NCBI GenBank assembly: GCA_012932295.1
Contig: JAAONU010000001.1
Coordinates: 56,889,693-56,953,692, forward strand
Length of the DNA: 64,000 bases
Reading direction: 5' to 3'
Source of the DNA: Cyclina sinensis
Lineage: Eukaryota; Mollusca; Bivalvia; Venerida; Veneridae
The position numbers and the translations under genes are program-made. Positions 56,101 to 63,381 of this stretch are shown here, piece by piece. Under the pieces are notes generated by a model. The model worked only from the letters and a program-made list of their open reading frames with translations, was not told the origin of the DNA and searched no databases. The first letter of the stretch is position 1, and each line of letters starts with the position of its first letter.

Positions 56101-59100
56101 GTAATTATTGAATATTGTGCACTTAGTATTGTGCAACTTGATTATTATATAAAATGGGGAATTGCATGCACAACGGCATTGTAAATGTATATATCAATGT
56201 GTGTCACAAAACATTGTAAGACTGTTGTTTTACATAAATACTTAGCACAGTGTTTACAAGCATATTATCTGTACACACAGGGTTTGAGGATAGTTTGCAG
56301 GAATACTGTACTGTGTGAGAGAGAGATGAAGAGTGTGAAAGTTTTACACAACTTCTTTGTCATAATGTGCATATTATACATGTAGTTATTGTATGATGAT
56401 GAGGGGTATATCCTAGTTTACTGACCTGGCTGATGTAATATTTACTGAGTCGGAAAATTTTCCGATTTCATCATATGATTTTACTGATAAACAAAGTGCA
56501 ACTTACACATGTAGACAATTTACTTTGTAAAAGGTGAAACATATCATGGCATAAGCAACTCTATAATTATTTATATCTATTCTTTAATTTCTGTTTCTGT
56601 TTTCAAAATTACATTAAGAGGTGGAATTACCGTAACCCAGTGCTGCGAGTCGAAATGCGCATTTGGTCCAAATGTTCGAACATCCCTGATATATTGTAAT
56701 TTGTTGTCACGTTGTTTTTTCAACAACATGTTACTGTACATCAATTTTTTTTTTGCCAGTTAGTTTTGCAGAATGTTTATTTGTAAATCTTTTTTTTGTG
56801 TTCAAATATTTTGCCTGTCCATGTAAACTTGTGCCATTGTTAAAATGAAATGTCAGTTTGTTATGATATAAGCAATTAGTGGTTTATTTTATTGGAGCTT
56901 TACCATAGTACTAAGTGCCCTAGGGTAGTGACATTTTTTCAAGCCGTATTTGTTAACACCAAATCATCATGAATTGCCTGCTCTGATGTAATACGTGTTA
57001 CTGTTATGTCCAAGATAATTGATATAAATGAGAGAAAGAAAGTATAAAAATTAAACTTAATTATTGTTTGTAAAGACATAGAATATGCTGTTTGATGATA
57101 GTTATGGTCATTTGAACAATTGAGAACAATTTAGACTAATAATTTTTTCATTATAACATTGTAAGCTTTTAAAGAAATGGCTGTGTAGAAACATACAGCC
57201 AGTGATAAGTGTATAAAAGCTGCTTGTACACAGAAAGACAAAATTTACAACAGCAACGTAAGAAGATTGGTCATAAAGCTATATTTTCTTGGACTGCATG
57301 TTTCTTCATTAATTCAGTTTTGAAATAACATGGCATAAACTGCACTTCATTCGATTCAGGGCATTCTTTGAACACTTTGGCTTTGAATTGTAATGTCTTG
57401 GTTCTCAGTTCTGATAGGTAACAGTTACTACTTTGCTTACTGCAGTTCTTTATGATCAGAAATTTACTATTTATTACTTTTTAAAATGAGTATCTTTTTT
57501 TTTTTTTATCTCAGTTTGGTTTTCTCAATAGCTGAGAGCTGGACAGTAGGAAAGTTAGAGATTTTCTCCTGTTTGGATGATCATGACCAGTTAATGTATA
57601 ATTGATGTATTTACAATATATACCTACATGTTTTCAGAAAATCAACAGTTTCCAGGACTTGAAGAATGAGATATCATTGCTACGTATCACAGTGCCACTC
57701 AGTATGTTCTGTCTAGACTGTGTGGCCCTCAACCAGGACCTGTGTACACGGGCGGAGAAACTGAAACAAAGACTTATCACATTTGAGATTGATGAAAACA
57801 GAGAACTCAACAAAAAGTAAGTTTCATACCCTGTTATAATCACTAGCTGTTTACAGTGGCTAGTGTAACCGAGACTAAAGTCCAAAAGTCCTTTGTTCTT
57901 TCTTGTGATATAATCATCCCTGTGATATGTTTGTATGTTATACATTGCTCCAAACAGTGTGTATATGTTTGAATGAAAAACATTGACATGAATTGACCTG
58001 GGCTAGATTTATACTTGGAACTTTCATGTCTGAATGCAAACAAACATTGTGATACATTAGAAAGTTAACTGAAAGCAGTAATAGGAAATGAATCTTCAAA
58101 TATTTTATCTCTAGCTGGAAACAAAGTTAACATTGAACCTTTCACAAGAGCTGCACTACCCTACATGTACAATCAGTTTTGCTTGAAATCAGCTTTAAAG
58201 GCTCTGAAATTGTATCAGTCTAAGAATGTTTATGTTTAAGATTGTCAATGTTCATGATGTTAATACATTACTTATTGTTACAGCATTTGTAAGCGTTATG
58301 ATGAGATGGCCAACAGAGTCAGTGAAGTTCCTGATAACACAGTGAGCCTTGTGGAAACACAGGAGTACCTTAAACAGGTATATATCATCCATCTAGATCT
58401 GTCATTTACATCAACTGGCTTAACTTGGCAATATTGCAATGAGTTTTATATCTCATAATTGGGATAAACCTGTCATGGTGTTAATTCTTTAGTTTTTAAA
58501 TTTTTTGTATAAATGGTTCATCAGTCTGAGAATACTATTTCTTATCTGCATTTACAGTTTGCAGGTTTACTAAGCATATTTTTACTTCAAATTTTTTATC
58601 AAAATCTTTGTATTAAATCAGTAACTAGTATACTGAAATTATTATTTGCATTAATAATCTATTCTTTATATTTGCAAAGCTTATAGCTTTCATGGTAAAA
58701 AATGCCTGTTATTAGAAATGCATGGTTCCCATGTGTAAACTTAATTTGAAAAGATTGCACAATATTTACATAAAATCACACATCCTGAGAACTATTATTT
58801 CCATTGTTGTTGTTTTTTTCAGTGTTTTGTCTGTCTGTTTGTTGGTTTTATTTGACAGTTCTCATGTATATTGTCTGTTCATTCTTCACTTTCAGCAAGT
58901 ATATTATATTGAATATCTTCTTTATATGTTTTCTGTCACATTCTGTGTATCATATTTTTATCACTACATACTTCTGTAATTCTTTATCAAGTATATTTAT
59001 ACTTCAGTTGGTTAAATGGTCACTGCTACAAGGGATTTATGTAAAAATTATTGAAGTTCACTTGTCACATTTTCATTTTTATTCTAAGAAACACACAAAA

Positions 59101-62100
59101 ATTACATTAAACATTGTAAAATAGGGGATTTACAAAGAAACCAATTCATAAGTTCAAATTTAAAGATTTTACTGATCACTTATCTTAGGTGTCAAAAAAA
59201 AATATCATATTTATTTGTTGAATACTTTAATTATTAAGATATTTTTTAACAAACAAAAAAAAACCCCAATAGTTTATAAATTTACATGTACTCTCAAACT
59301 TGGGTTAAAGGTCACATTTGAATAAAAGAAGGAAAGAGTAAAACATTTATGTGTTTATTTGTTGCTAAAACACAGTTCTGCTGACCGTCTGTCCTCAATT
59401 TCATTTAGCATTTTTCTAGCTGCATACTTGTACATTGTCTGGCTGGACAGTAAATCTTTTATAGCATACATGTATCTTGTAGTCATCAGATAAGACTGTA
59501 CATGCTCTGAAAGAAGAGATAGATGATTGTGCTGTTAGGCTGTTGTATCTTCTTGAGTTTGGAATATTTCCTAGTAAGTTTTACAAGGTAAAATGTGTCA
59601 CCATGTTGCTAACTGACTTGCATTAACATGAATTTTCAGGTGGAGGATAGCTCAGAACATGTACCTTTGCTTTACTTGTGTTTTAAAATCATGTATGGAA
59701 GTTTTTGTTGTTTTATTTTGGACATTTGTCTTACTTTTTTGTGTTCTTAGAACCATTATTAGAGTTTTTATTCCAAGCAAAATTTAAATTGTTTCATTAA
59801 GATGTTTGACAATGCTGATTCAAGAAATTATCAAACCAAACTGTTCAAAGAACACAAAAATGTCATATTAAAATTTTGTAAATTAATGTCATTTGCTTGA
59901 ATTTGCATCAGACCTGTTGAGGATGCTGTGATTTCTGTAGCATTTTTGAAGAGGAAATTAATACCCAAAGCCTGTCAACGTTGTCTAACAGTATATGTCT
60001 GTTTGTCTGTAGTCCCAAGATGTAACTGTTGAAGCTATGAAAAAAGACACTGAGGAAGCTGCCGAGAGAATTCTGTTTATCTTAGATCAGGGCATTTTCC
60101 CATGTAAGTAAGGGAGTGTGTGATACCTCACCTACCCTTATTCCATCTAGGGGGAGTTTTGATTGGATGACACAAAGTGCACTATCCTGTTACTATTTTT
60201 AGCCTCCTGTTCACATCTCTAAATATAGAATGGGTATCCCAGATGAAGACCATACATAAAATCATTGTTAGTCTTAGAGGGAAACTAACCTGGTGATGGA
60301 AAAATCTACATTAAGAATGGAATTGAATATTATAACTTCATTATTTTAGTAATTAAACACACTGGTAAACTTAATAGTAAATTCTAATGAGTACATACAG
60401 GACTTATTTAATATCTCTAGGACCGTTTTCAATAATAAATGAATAGTAGTTACTATCGGATCAATTGAAAAGGCTTCTGCTCTGAAATCGATTCTTAAAA
60501 TGTACAATATGAGAATGACAATGATTTTATGTATGGAAGCTTTACATGTATGGTTGAATGTGTAATTAACACATCCTTACAGATTCTTTTTTCCAGGTGA
60601 TGCTGCTCATGGCTTAGGAATAAAAAAGTTTTGTCCAAGAAATATTTACATCAAGCTTGCTGTGAAACCATCCCTCTTGAATCAAAGAATTGAAGTTTGT
60701 GTAAATTGCAGTTGTATATTTCGATGTAATGATACAGGGTAGATAGACGGACTAACAAATCACATATAAACAGAACGTAATTAGGTAACAGTCTTTGGGC
60801 AAAGTTTGAGATGGTTTCATTGTGAGCGCACTGTCATATAACATTTATGTCACAGAGTTTTAACATGTGCTTATTAACCTGGTGTTATTGTTTTAGTCAC
60901 AAGACATAACTGTGTACAAACTTAAGGATGAGATTGAGGATGCCTCAAACAGACTCATGTTTCTGTTAGACTATGCAGTCTTTCCGTGTAAGTACTTCAG
61001 GCGTGTCTGAATAGCTCTGTCTTCTCTCTGACCCTCAATACATAGCTTTTCCATTTTGTCTTTTGAACCTTTCTTTCTTTTACTTCTATTTTTTCACAGT
61101 CTACATTCCCTTCCAGGTTGAGAGTGATTTTCATACTCAGACTCGGACAGCAGATTCACTTATCTTTTATTTCAGCTGTATTGTTACTCCACTTTGTTTT
61201 TACCACTAAATGTATTGTTATTTAGTATTCCTGCACAGTTTCTTAACTCTCGTCTTACTGTTAGATTTCTTGATATTGTCTTTATAAGAGTCATGCGCCA
61301 ATCTACAATCTTTTACTTCTTTTACAGTGTGTTTAGTGTAGGCTGTTCCTTTTGTCTGTAATCTTTCTGTTACTTTCCTTTTAGCTACATGTATTCATTG
61401 GGAAACATTGATTTCTTCTTTCAGCATCTCTTTGGTAGAATTTTTGTTTTCGTAAGCTGCTTTCTATGTTCTCTTCCGTTTCTTTTCTTCGTATGTTCTT
61501 CTTTATTATTTACGTTCCTTTCATTATGCCTGTCTTTCTTTCTAGATTCCACACGGTGGGTACTTCCCTTTCAGTACAGTAACCACTGCCACTAGATTTG
61601 TTACATGATGATAGTTGAAAATAAATTATCAAAAGGTTAACCCCCCAGAATGAAGGGGAGATCACTGCAGATGAGACTTTCCTTTTTTCACAACTGTATG
61701 TTACATCCCTTTAGATCCTAATCAGTATCTCCCCTCTGTCAACTGATAGAGGCTATAGAAAACTTCTATAGTACATCTTCTGCCTCTTACTGTTTTAAAC
61801 ATTTACATGTTTACAGCTATAAATCTCTCCTGGATCTTCTTTCAAGTCTACTGGTACTTTCTCTAGCTAAATCACCATATGCCATTGTACTATGCCATAA
61901 GCCCTGTGTTTTCAGTGTGTGTATTTTTGTGTATTTGTAGTCCCAGAATAGTGTACAACAAGAGGAAGATATGAAAGTATCAGCAAACCGTCTGCTCTTT
62001 CTTATAGACTACCCTTTCTTCCTGTGTAAGCCTCTTCCTTTCTCCTTTCTTTGCTAGCTTCTTTCTTTCTCTTCTCCTTTCTTCTAATTACTTGTATTTT

Positions 62101-63381
62101 TAAAGTTTTACACCTGTTTTTTTGCTGTTTGTATTACATGTGTCCTGTTATGTATTTCAGATGATATAAATAAAAAAAAATAAAGCTGTAAGCAGAGTCA
62201 TTATATTTTAAAAGATTATTGTTGCCACATTTATATTTTCTTTTTAAGAAGCAATTTCTTAAATTCCTAATTTGTTTTTTTTGGTTCTGTAATCTCAAAA
62301 CAAAAAATTGCTTCATTGAGACTCAGTCATTTTCCCAATCTATTATAGTGCTACTGTAATGGAAAGTAATCAGTAACTTTCAAACTAATGGGAGACAAAT
62401 AATTTAAACACTTCTTAACATTATGAGAATTATTCAGATTGATGTATTAGTTTATAATGATTACAGATGAGGACATTAAGTTGAACAGTCAGGTATTCCA
62501 CTGGCCCGAGAACATCAAGGCTGTGTTTGAGCTGAGCCAGAACAGGATTATGACCAAACGTGAACACATTGAGGAAGAATTACGTAGCAGGACTCGTGCT
62601 TACGAAGACAGGCTGAATGATATGATGAAGGAAGTTGAGTCATTTAAGAAGAAAGAGGTCAGTTTTGCTCTGTACAAGTATATAGGGATATATCTGAATA
62701 ATTGTTACAGTACTGTAATAGTTAACTTGATTCCAACAGTTTGAAAAGGGAACAAAATGATCTACTATGAAATTTCTTGATAAAGTTGGCAGTGAAGTTA
62801 TTTACACACACAAACACACAAAAAAAAACAACATTTTCTAAAAAAGATGTTAATAACAGTCACTAATGAAGTGAAACATTTAAAAAATATTTTGGCATTG
62901 ATTTAAAAAATTATAAAGCTGTCTACAGACAAATTTTACTTTCAAAGTAAAAAATATGTACTTTCATAATTATTTATGTCCTGCCTTGCAAAGTGACATG
63001 TATCCAGATTGCAAATTTTTCATTAAAGCAGATAGGTACATGTTTAAGCTAAATGTTTCTTATTGATAAACTGGTGAGTTTTAGGTAAAGGCAGATATTC
63101 TTTCTTGCATGCAGTTTTGTAAGTTTTAAATATATTGGTTTGTTGACAGTTCATGGGACAGGATGAGATGAAATCTAATGTAGAACAGCTAGCAAAACTT
63201 CAGGCTGGTCTAGAACAAGCTCGCGATGACCTTGAGGGAATCAACGAGGAGGAACGACTGCTAGAATGGGAACAGAGTGTGTTCCCTCAGCTTAACACCA
63301 TGTTCCAGCTCAAGGAACCATATGATAAACTCTGGAACACGGCTTGGGCGTTCCATCAGAAACATGAAAACTGGATGAATG
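41093..63381 (+). CDS. DNAH3: Axonemal dynein heavy chain, DNAH3-like, N-terminal part (gene continues past the window)
   Basis: Overall gene model: 18 constitutive coding exons plus one of four alternative exons, all joined by GT-AG introns with consistent phase, encode about 838 residues. Product: heavy chain of an inner-arm axonemal dynein, the ATPase that slides doublet microtubules in motile cilia. The visible part is the tail and the start of the linker; the AAA+ motor lies to the right of the window. Diagnostic stretches are RYHYYIERGID, RVIRAPVPWHETF, SWIPTCAKVF, DGNDYGEEFDDLRYVM, VECQLFPDMRGQ, and a linker-start segment ending in ENWMNG. These resemble DNAH3 and, less closely, DNAH7. 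The start ATG at 41,093 has a favourable context (AAAATGG) and an in-frame TAG four codons upstream (41,081-41,083). The orthology to DNAH3 rather than DNAH7 rests on memory of the families. Odd features are the tandem alternative exons and the intronic long exon, listed separately. Confidence 0.9.
41451..41589 (+). repeat. tRNA-derived SINE in dynein intron 1
   Basis: The head reads GTGGAGCAATGGTCAAGGGG then TTAGAGCACC (A-box region), followed by a B-box AGTTCAAATCC (41,507-41,517). A tRNA-unrelated body runs to about 41,589. The B-box differs from the consensus at two bases, and no intact tRNA fold is expected. Confidence 0.7.
41601..42387. mobile_element. MITE-like element with ~95-bp terminal inverted repeats
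   Basis: Sequence at about 41,606-41,699 recurs as its reverse complement at about 42,290-42,382. Shared blocks include CGTTTCGGTAAATGACCAGT and GGCAATTATATAGTAATTAT. An 11-bp direct repeat, CATTGAAAGGA, flanks the element (41,590-41,600 and 42,388-42,398) and looks like a target-site duplication. Long inverted repeats with 9-11-bp duplications are typical of Mutator-like elements. The outermost few bases of the two ends do not match well, and no transposase is present, so it is non-autonomous or a relic. Confidence 0.65.
43958..43990 (+). CDS. DNAH3: Dynein coding exon 2, 33-nt microexon
   Basis: A strong polypyrimidine tract and TTTTTTAG acceptor precede eleven codons, DNFIITPLQSK, and the donor AAG|GTATGT. 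Phase 0 on both sides, so it can be included or skipped without changing the frame. Confidence 0.7.
43991..45980. other. Dynein intron 2, nothing recognised
   Basis: About 2 kb of AT-rich intron with almost no CpG (two in 45,001-45,960 by my count). No repeat or exon recognised. Confidence 0.6.
45981..46079 (+). CDS. DNAH3: Dynein coding exon 3
   Basis: Phase 0 to 0, 33 codons from CVPTPLQSCSK to AVKEPSDLYK, between ATTTTCAG and AAG|GTCAGT. Pro-rich, probably disordered N-terminal tail. It shares TPLQS with exon 2. Confidence 0.8.
46110..46620. repeat. Degenerate tandem repeat in dynein intron 3
   Basis: Three diverged units share a GAAAATGGTTTC-like start (near 46,134, 46,368 and 46,495) and GGTTAGGCATGATG/GTAGGTGACC-type blocks. 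It resembles decayed tandem-core repeats of the bivalve type seen at 53,735. Confidence 0.45.
46970..47153 (+). CDS. DNAH3: Dynein coding exon 4
   Basis: Phase 0 in, phase 1 out (AGAG|GTGAGT). It encodes IVLRNSEHPPIMKG to LPKLQRLKTR, part of the variable N-terminal tail. Confidence 0.88.
47343..47451 (+). CDS. DNAH3: Dynein coding exon 5
   Basis: Acceptor CTATTTCAG, phase 1 in, phase 2 out (AATGG|GTGTGT, a weaker donor). It encodes ASVNGPLMQSPRQATRS to AANGHGQNG, low-complexity and probably disordered. Confidence 0.8.
47817..47967 (+). CDS. DNAH3: Dynein coding exon 6
   Basis: Acceptor CTTGTAG, phase 2 in, phase 0 out (GAG|GTATTG). It encodes YDLNISPELAEVEEMPPSRP to TGLPTGRDLE. Confidence 0.85.
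48185..48374 (+). CDS. DNAH3: Dynein coding exon 7
   Basis: Acceptor CTCTACAG, phase 0 in, phase 1 out (ATAG|GTAAGA). RYHYYIERGID and DYEYSVRKSI match the tail motif common to DNAH3 and DNAH7. Confidence 0.92.
48564..48798. mobile_element. piggyBac-type foldback MITE
   Basis: A 235-bp element bounded by TTAA on both sides (48,560-48,563 and 48,799-48,802). Ends are CCCTTTAC and its complement GTAAAGGG. Inverted arms of about 100 bp (GCGACCAGTGCAGATCCAGA and its complement) surround a loop of about 40 bp. TTAA duplication with CCC termini is the hallmark of piggyBac transposition. No transposase; it needs one in trans. It sits in dynein intron 7. Confidence 0.9.
48978..49053 (+). CDS. DNAH3: Dynein coding exon 8
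   Basis: Acceptor TTTTACAG, phase 1 in, phase 2 out (CAAAG|GTATGT). It encodes VDYILKDEEEKARLHIATVP then KSFPQR. Confidence 0.92.
49054..50230. other. Dynein intron 8, nothing recognised
   Basis: AT-rich, CpG-poor intron. Open frames here are intron read-through and have no protein features. Confidence 0.6.
50231..50350 (+). CDS. DNAH3: Dynein coding exon 9
   Basis: Acceptor CGTTGCAG, phase 2 in, phase 2 out (GATGA|GTAAGT). RVIRAPVPWHETFLGMKEYN and NPIMQKLQDIWFDE are highly conserved in DNAH3-type tails. Confidence 0.95.
50357..51707. repeat. 45-bp minisatellite in dynein intron 9, ~30 copies
   Basis: About 1.35 kb of diverged tandem units. Typical unit: TACCACATGGAACATGTATA then AAGATAAAGACATAACTCTAGCC. 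Spacing is exactly 45 bp where I measured it (51,181, 51,226, 51,271, 51,316). As 45 is divisible by three, some frames stay open by chance, including a 176-codon minus-strand frame that is a repeat artefact. The array begins about seven bases after the exon 9 donor. Confidence 0.92.
52142..52267 (+). CDS. DNAH3: Dynein coding exon 10
   Basis: Acceptor GTTACAG, phase 2 in, phase 2 out (AAAAG|GTATGG). It encodes FSSLRFINLKELERADLPLL to EAHEVLRK. Confidence 0.93.
52546..52741 (+). CDS. DNAH3: Dynein coding exon 11
   Basis: Acceptor ATTCTAG, phase 2 in, phase 0 out (AAG|GTTATT). It contains SWIPTCAKVFVDNADHW, DTDSTELVQEFFSAVAA and HDFLQFFQTHK, all conserved in inner-arm dynein tails. Confidence 0.95.
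53006..53185 (+). CDS. DNAH3: Dynein coding exon 12
   Basis: Acceptor TTTACAG, phase 0 to 0 (AGA|GTAAGC), 60 codons. It contains DGNDYGEEFDDLRYVM and IIKLRVEEPKIVFDPPF, conserved in the DNAH3/7 group. Confidence 0.95.
53529..53665 (+). CDS. DNAH3: Dynein coding exon 13
   Basis: Acceptor TTACTTAG, phase 0 in, phase 2 out (CAAAA|GTAAGC). It encodes VECQLFPDMRGQKLLLRSVK to KLNTVGPQ. Confidence 0.95.
53735..54345 (+). mobile_element. Pearl-like element: three 157-bp core repeats between inverted ends
   Basis: The ends are exact inverse complements: ATGTCTCCCCCC (53,735-53,746) and GGGGGGAGACAT (54,334-54,345). A subterminal hairpin, TGTCTCCCCC/GGGGGAGACA, follows the left end, then a GTCCGTCCGTCTG microsatellite. 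Three direct units of 157 bp follow (TCGTGTCCGCTCT at 53,831, 53,988 and 54,145). The architecture matches the Pearl family described in bivalves, a non-autonomous group with tandem cores of about 160 bp. No protein is encoded; open frames through the repeats are artefacts. Confidence 0.8.
54627..54732 (+). CDS. DNAH3: Dynein coding exon 14
   Basis: Acceptor TTTTTTAG, phase 2 in, phase 0 out (TCT|GTAAGT). It encodes YLTTYKKYLDLLNNKAEQDV then SAFLRESHSIAAFKS. It can join either to exon 15 at 57,638 or to the long intronic exon at 55,384. Confidence 0.95.
55384..56184 (+). CDS. Long alternative exon of the dynein gene: terminal or cassette, disordered acidic product
   Basis: The frame is open for 266 codons after a GCTACCAG acceptor and is in phase 0 with exon 14. 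There is no ATG near its start: the first in-frame Met is at 55,441 and a TAA lies at 55,357-55,359, so it is best read as a spliced exon. The product is hydrophilic, rich in Asp, Glu, Lys, Ser and Asn, and ends in an acidic run (DISDEETDADEDD). Two readings fit. If it runs to the TAA at 56,182 it is an alternative last exon giving a tail-only isoform of about 840 residues; ATTAAA at 57,050-57,055 is a weak poly(A) candidate. If the donor GAT|GTAATT after 56,100 is used, it is a 717-nt phase 0-0 cassette. Residues after that donor turn hydrophobic, like translated intron, which favours the cassette. An open stretch this long in AT-rich DNA is very unlikely by chance. I recognise no domain. Confidence 0.65.
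   Translation, partial: EHIRTSSSGFCEENDPKTIMGAHESMADSQRQVEMGNTETVTDCMTVENENNVMINEPRLRVSGNLSTEIEIKPSKKQTDCYRADSGFNDKFENIDSVNTEAENDTKKADKRTETKRSLVNGMNIALGKSKVTTSAFERDFGTGISFDEDTKMLQGIDFNICPVGRKESFSVYKKLNRIKPSSKSRGSEIDDRQSEVDAGKVGDENADTDIVSDDVKDISDEETDADEDDYLFFLQCLDVIIEYCALSIVQLDYYIKWGIACTTAL
56185..57637. other. Remainder of dynein intron 14
   Basis: AT-rich and CpG-poor apart from a small patch at 56,630-56,712. No exon recognised. It may contain the 3' UTR of the long alternative exon. Confidence 0.5.
57638..57816 (+). CDS. DNAH3: Dynein coding exon 15
   Basis: Acceptor GTTTTCAG, phase 0 in, phase 2 out (AAAAA|GTAAGT). It contains KINSFQDLKNEI, ITVPLSMFCLDCVALNQDLC and RLITFEIDENRELNK, strongly conserved in the DNAH3/7 tail. 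Confidence 0.95.
58284..58377 (+). CDS. DNAH3: Dynein coding exon 16
   Basis: Acceptor GTTACAG, phase 2 in, phase 0 out (CAG|GTATAT). It encodes ICKRYDEMANRVSEVPDNTV then SLVETQEYLKQ. Its donor serves all four alternative exons that follow. Confidence 0.95.
58378..59482. other. Dynein intron before the alternative exons
   Basis: AT-rich with essentially no CpG. No additional copy of the alternative exon was found here. Confidence 0.6.
59483..59573 (+). CDS. DNAH3: Dynein alternative exon 17a
   Basis: 91 nt, phase 0 in, phase 1 out, between ATCTTGTAG and CCTA|GTAAGT. It encodes 30 residues, including SSDKTVHALKEEIDDCAVRL and YLLEFGIFP. It shares 15 of 30 positions with 17c by my alignment. 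Its last base is A, so the junction codon with exon 18 becomes AAT (Asn); the other three give TAT (Tyr). Confidence 0.88.
60013..60103 (+). CDS. DNAH3: Dynein alternative exon 17b
   Basis: 91 nt, phase 0 in, phase 1 out, between GTCTGTAG and CCAT|GTAAGT. It encodes 30 residues, including SQDVTVEAMKKDTEEAAERI and LDQGIFP. It shares 14 of 30 positions with 17c. Intact splice sites and an open frame argue against a dead duplicate. Confidence 0.88.
60897..60987 (+). CDS. DNAH3: Dynein alternative exon 17c
   Basis: 91 nt, phase 0 in, phase 1 out, between TTGTTTTAG and CCGT|GTAAGT. It encodes SQDITVYKLKDEIEDASNRL and MFLLDYAVFP. This is the copy closest to what I recall of the vertebrate DNAH3/7 sequence at this position (RLxFLLDYAxLP), so it may be the ancestral form. 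Confidence 0.9.
61941..62025 (+). CDS. DNAH3: Dynein alternative exon 17d
   Basis: 85 nt, phase 0 in, phase 1 out, between ATTTGTAG and CTGT|GTAAGC. It encodes 28 residues: SQNSVQQEEDMKVSANRLLF then LIDYPFFL. Two codons shorter than the others in the first helix and the most divergent there, but the NRLLFLIDY half aligns closely with 17c. Confidence 0.88.
62467..62657 (+). CDS. DNAH3: Dynein coding exon 18
   Basis: Acceptor GATTACAG, phase 1 in, phase 0 out (GAG|GTCAGT). It completes the junction codon and encodes EDIKLNSQVFHWPENIKAVF to EVESFKKKE, a charged helical, coiled-coil-like stretch. It is the common acceptor for the four alternative exons. Confidence 0.95.
63150..63381 (+). CDS. 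DNAH3: Dynein coding exon 19, start of the linker
   Basis: Acceptor GTTGACAG, phase 0 in, phase 1 out (AATG|GTAGAA). It contains LEGINEEERLLEWEQSVFPQ, EPYDKLWNTAWAF and ENWMNG, the conserved entry to the DHC_N2/linker region. The next exon lies outside the window. Confidence 0.95.

Noticed and set aside
60598..60741. Possible fifth alternative exon after TTTTTTCCAG between 17b and 17c
   Set aside because: The sequence has no similarity to the other alternative exons and contains early stops in the required phase.
62154..62185. Possible extra acceptor TATTTCAG before ATGATATAAATAAA, resembling the start of exon 18
   Set aside because: The frame closes within a few codons and there is no donor; likely coincidence.
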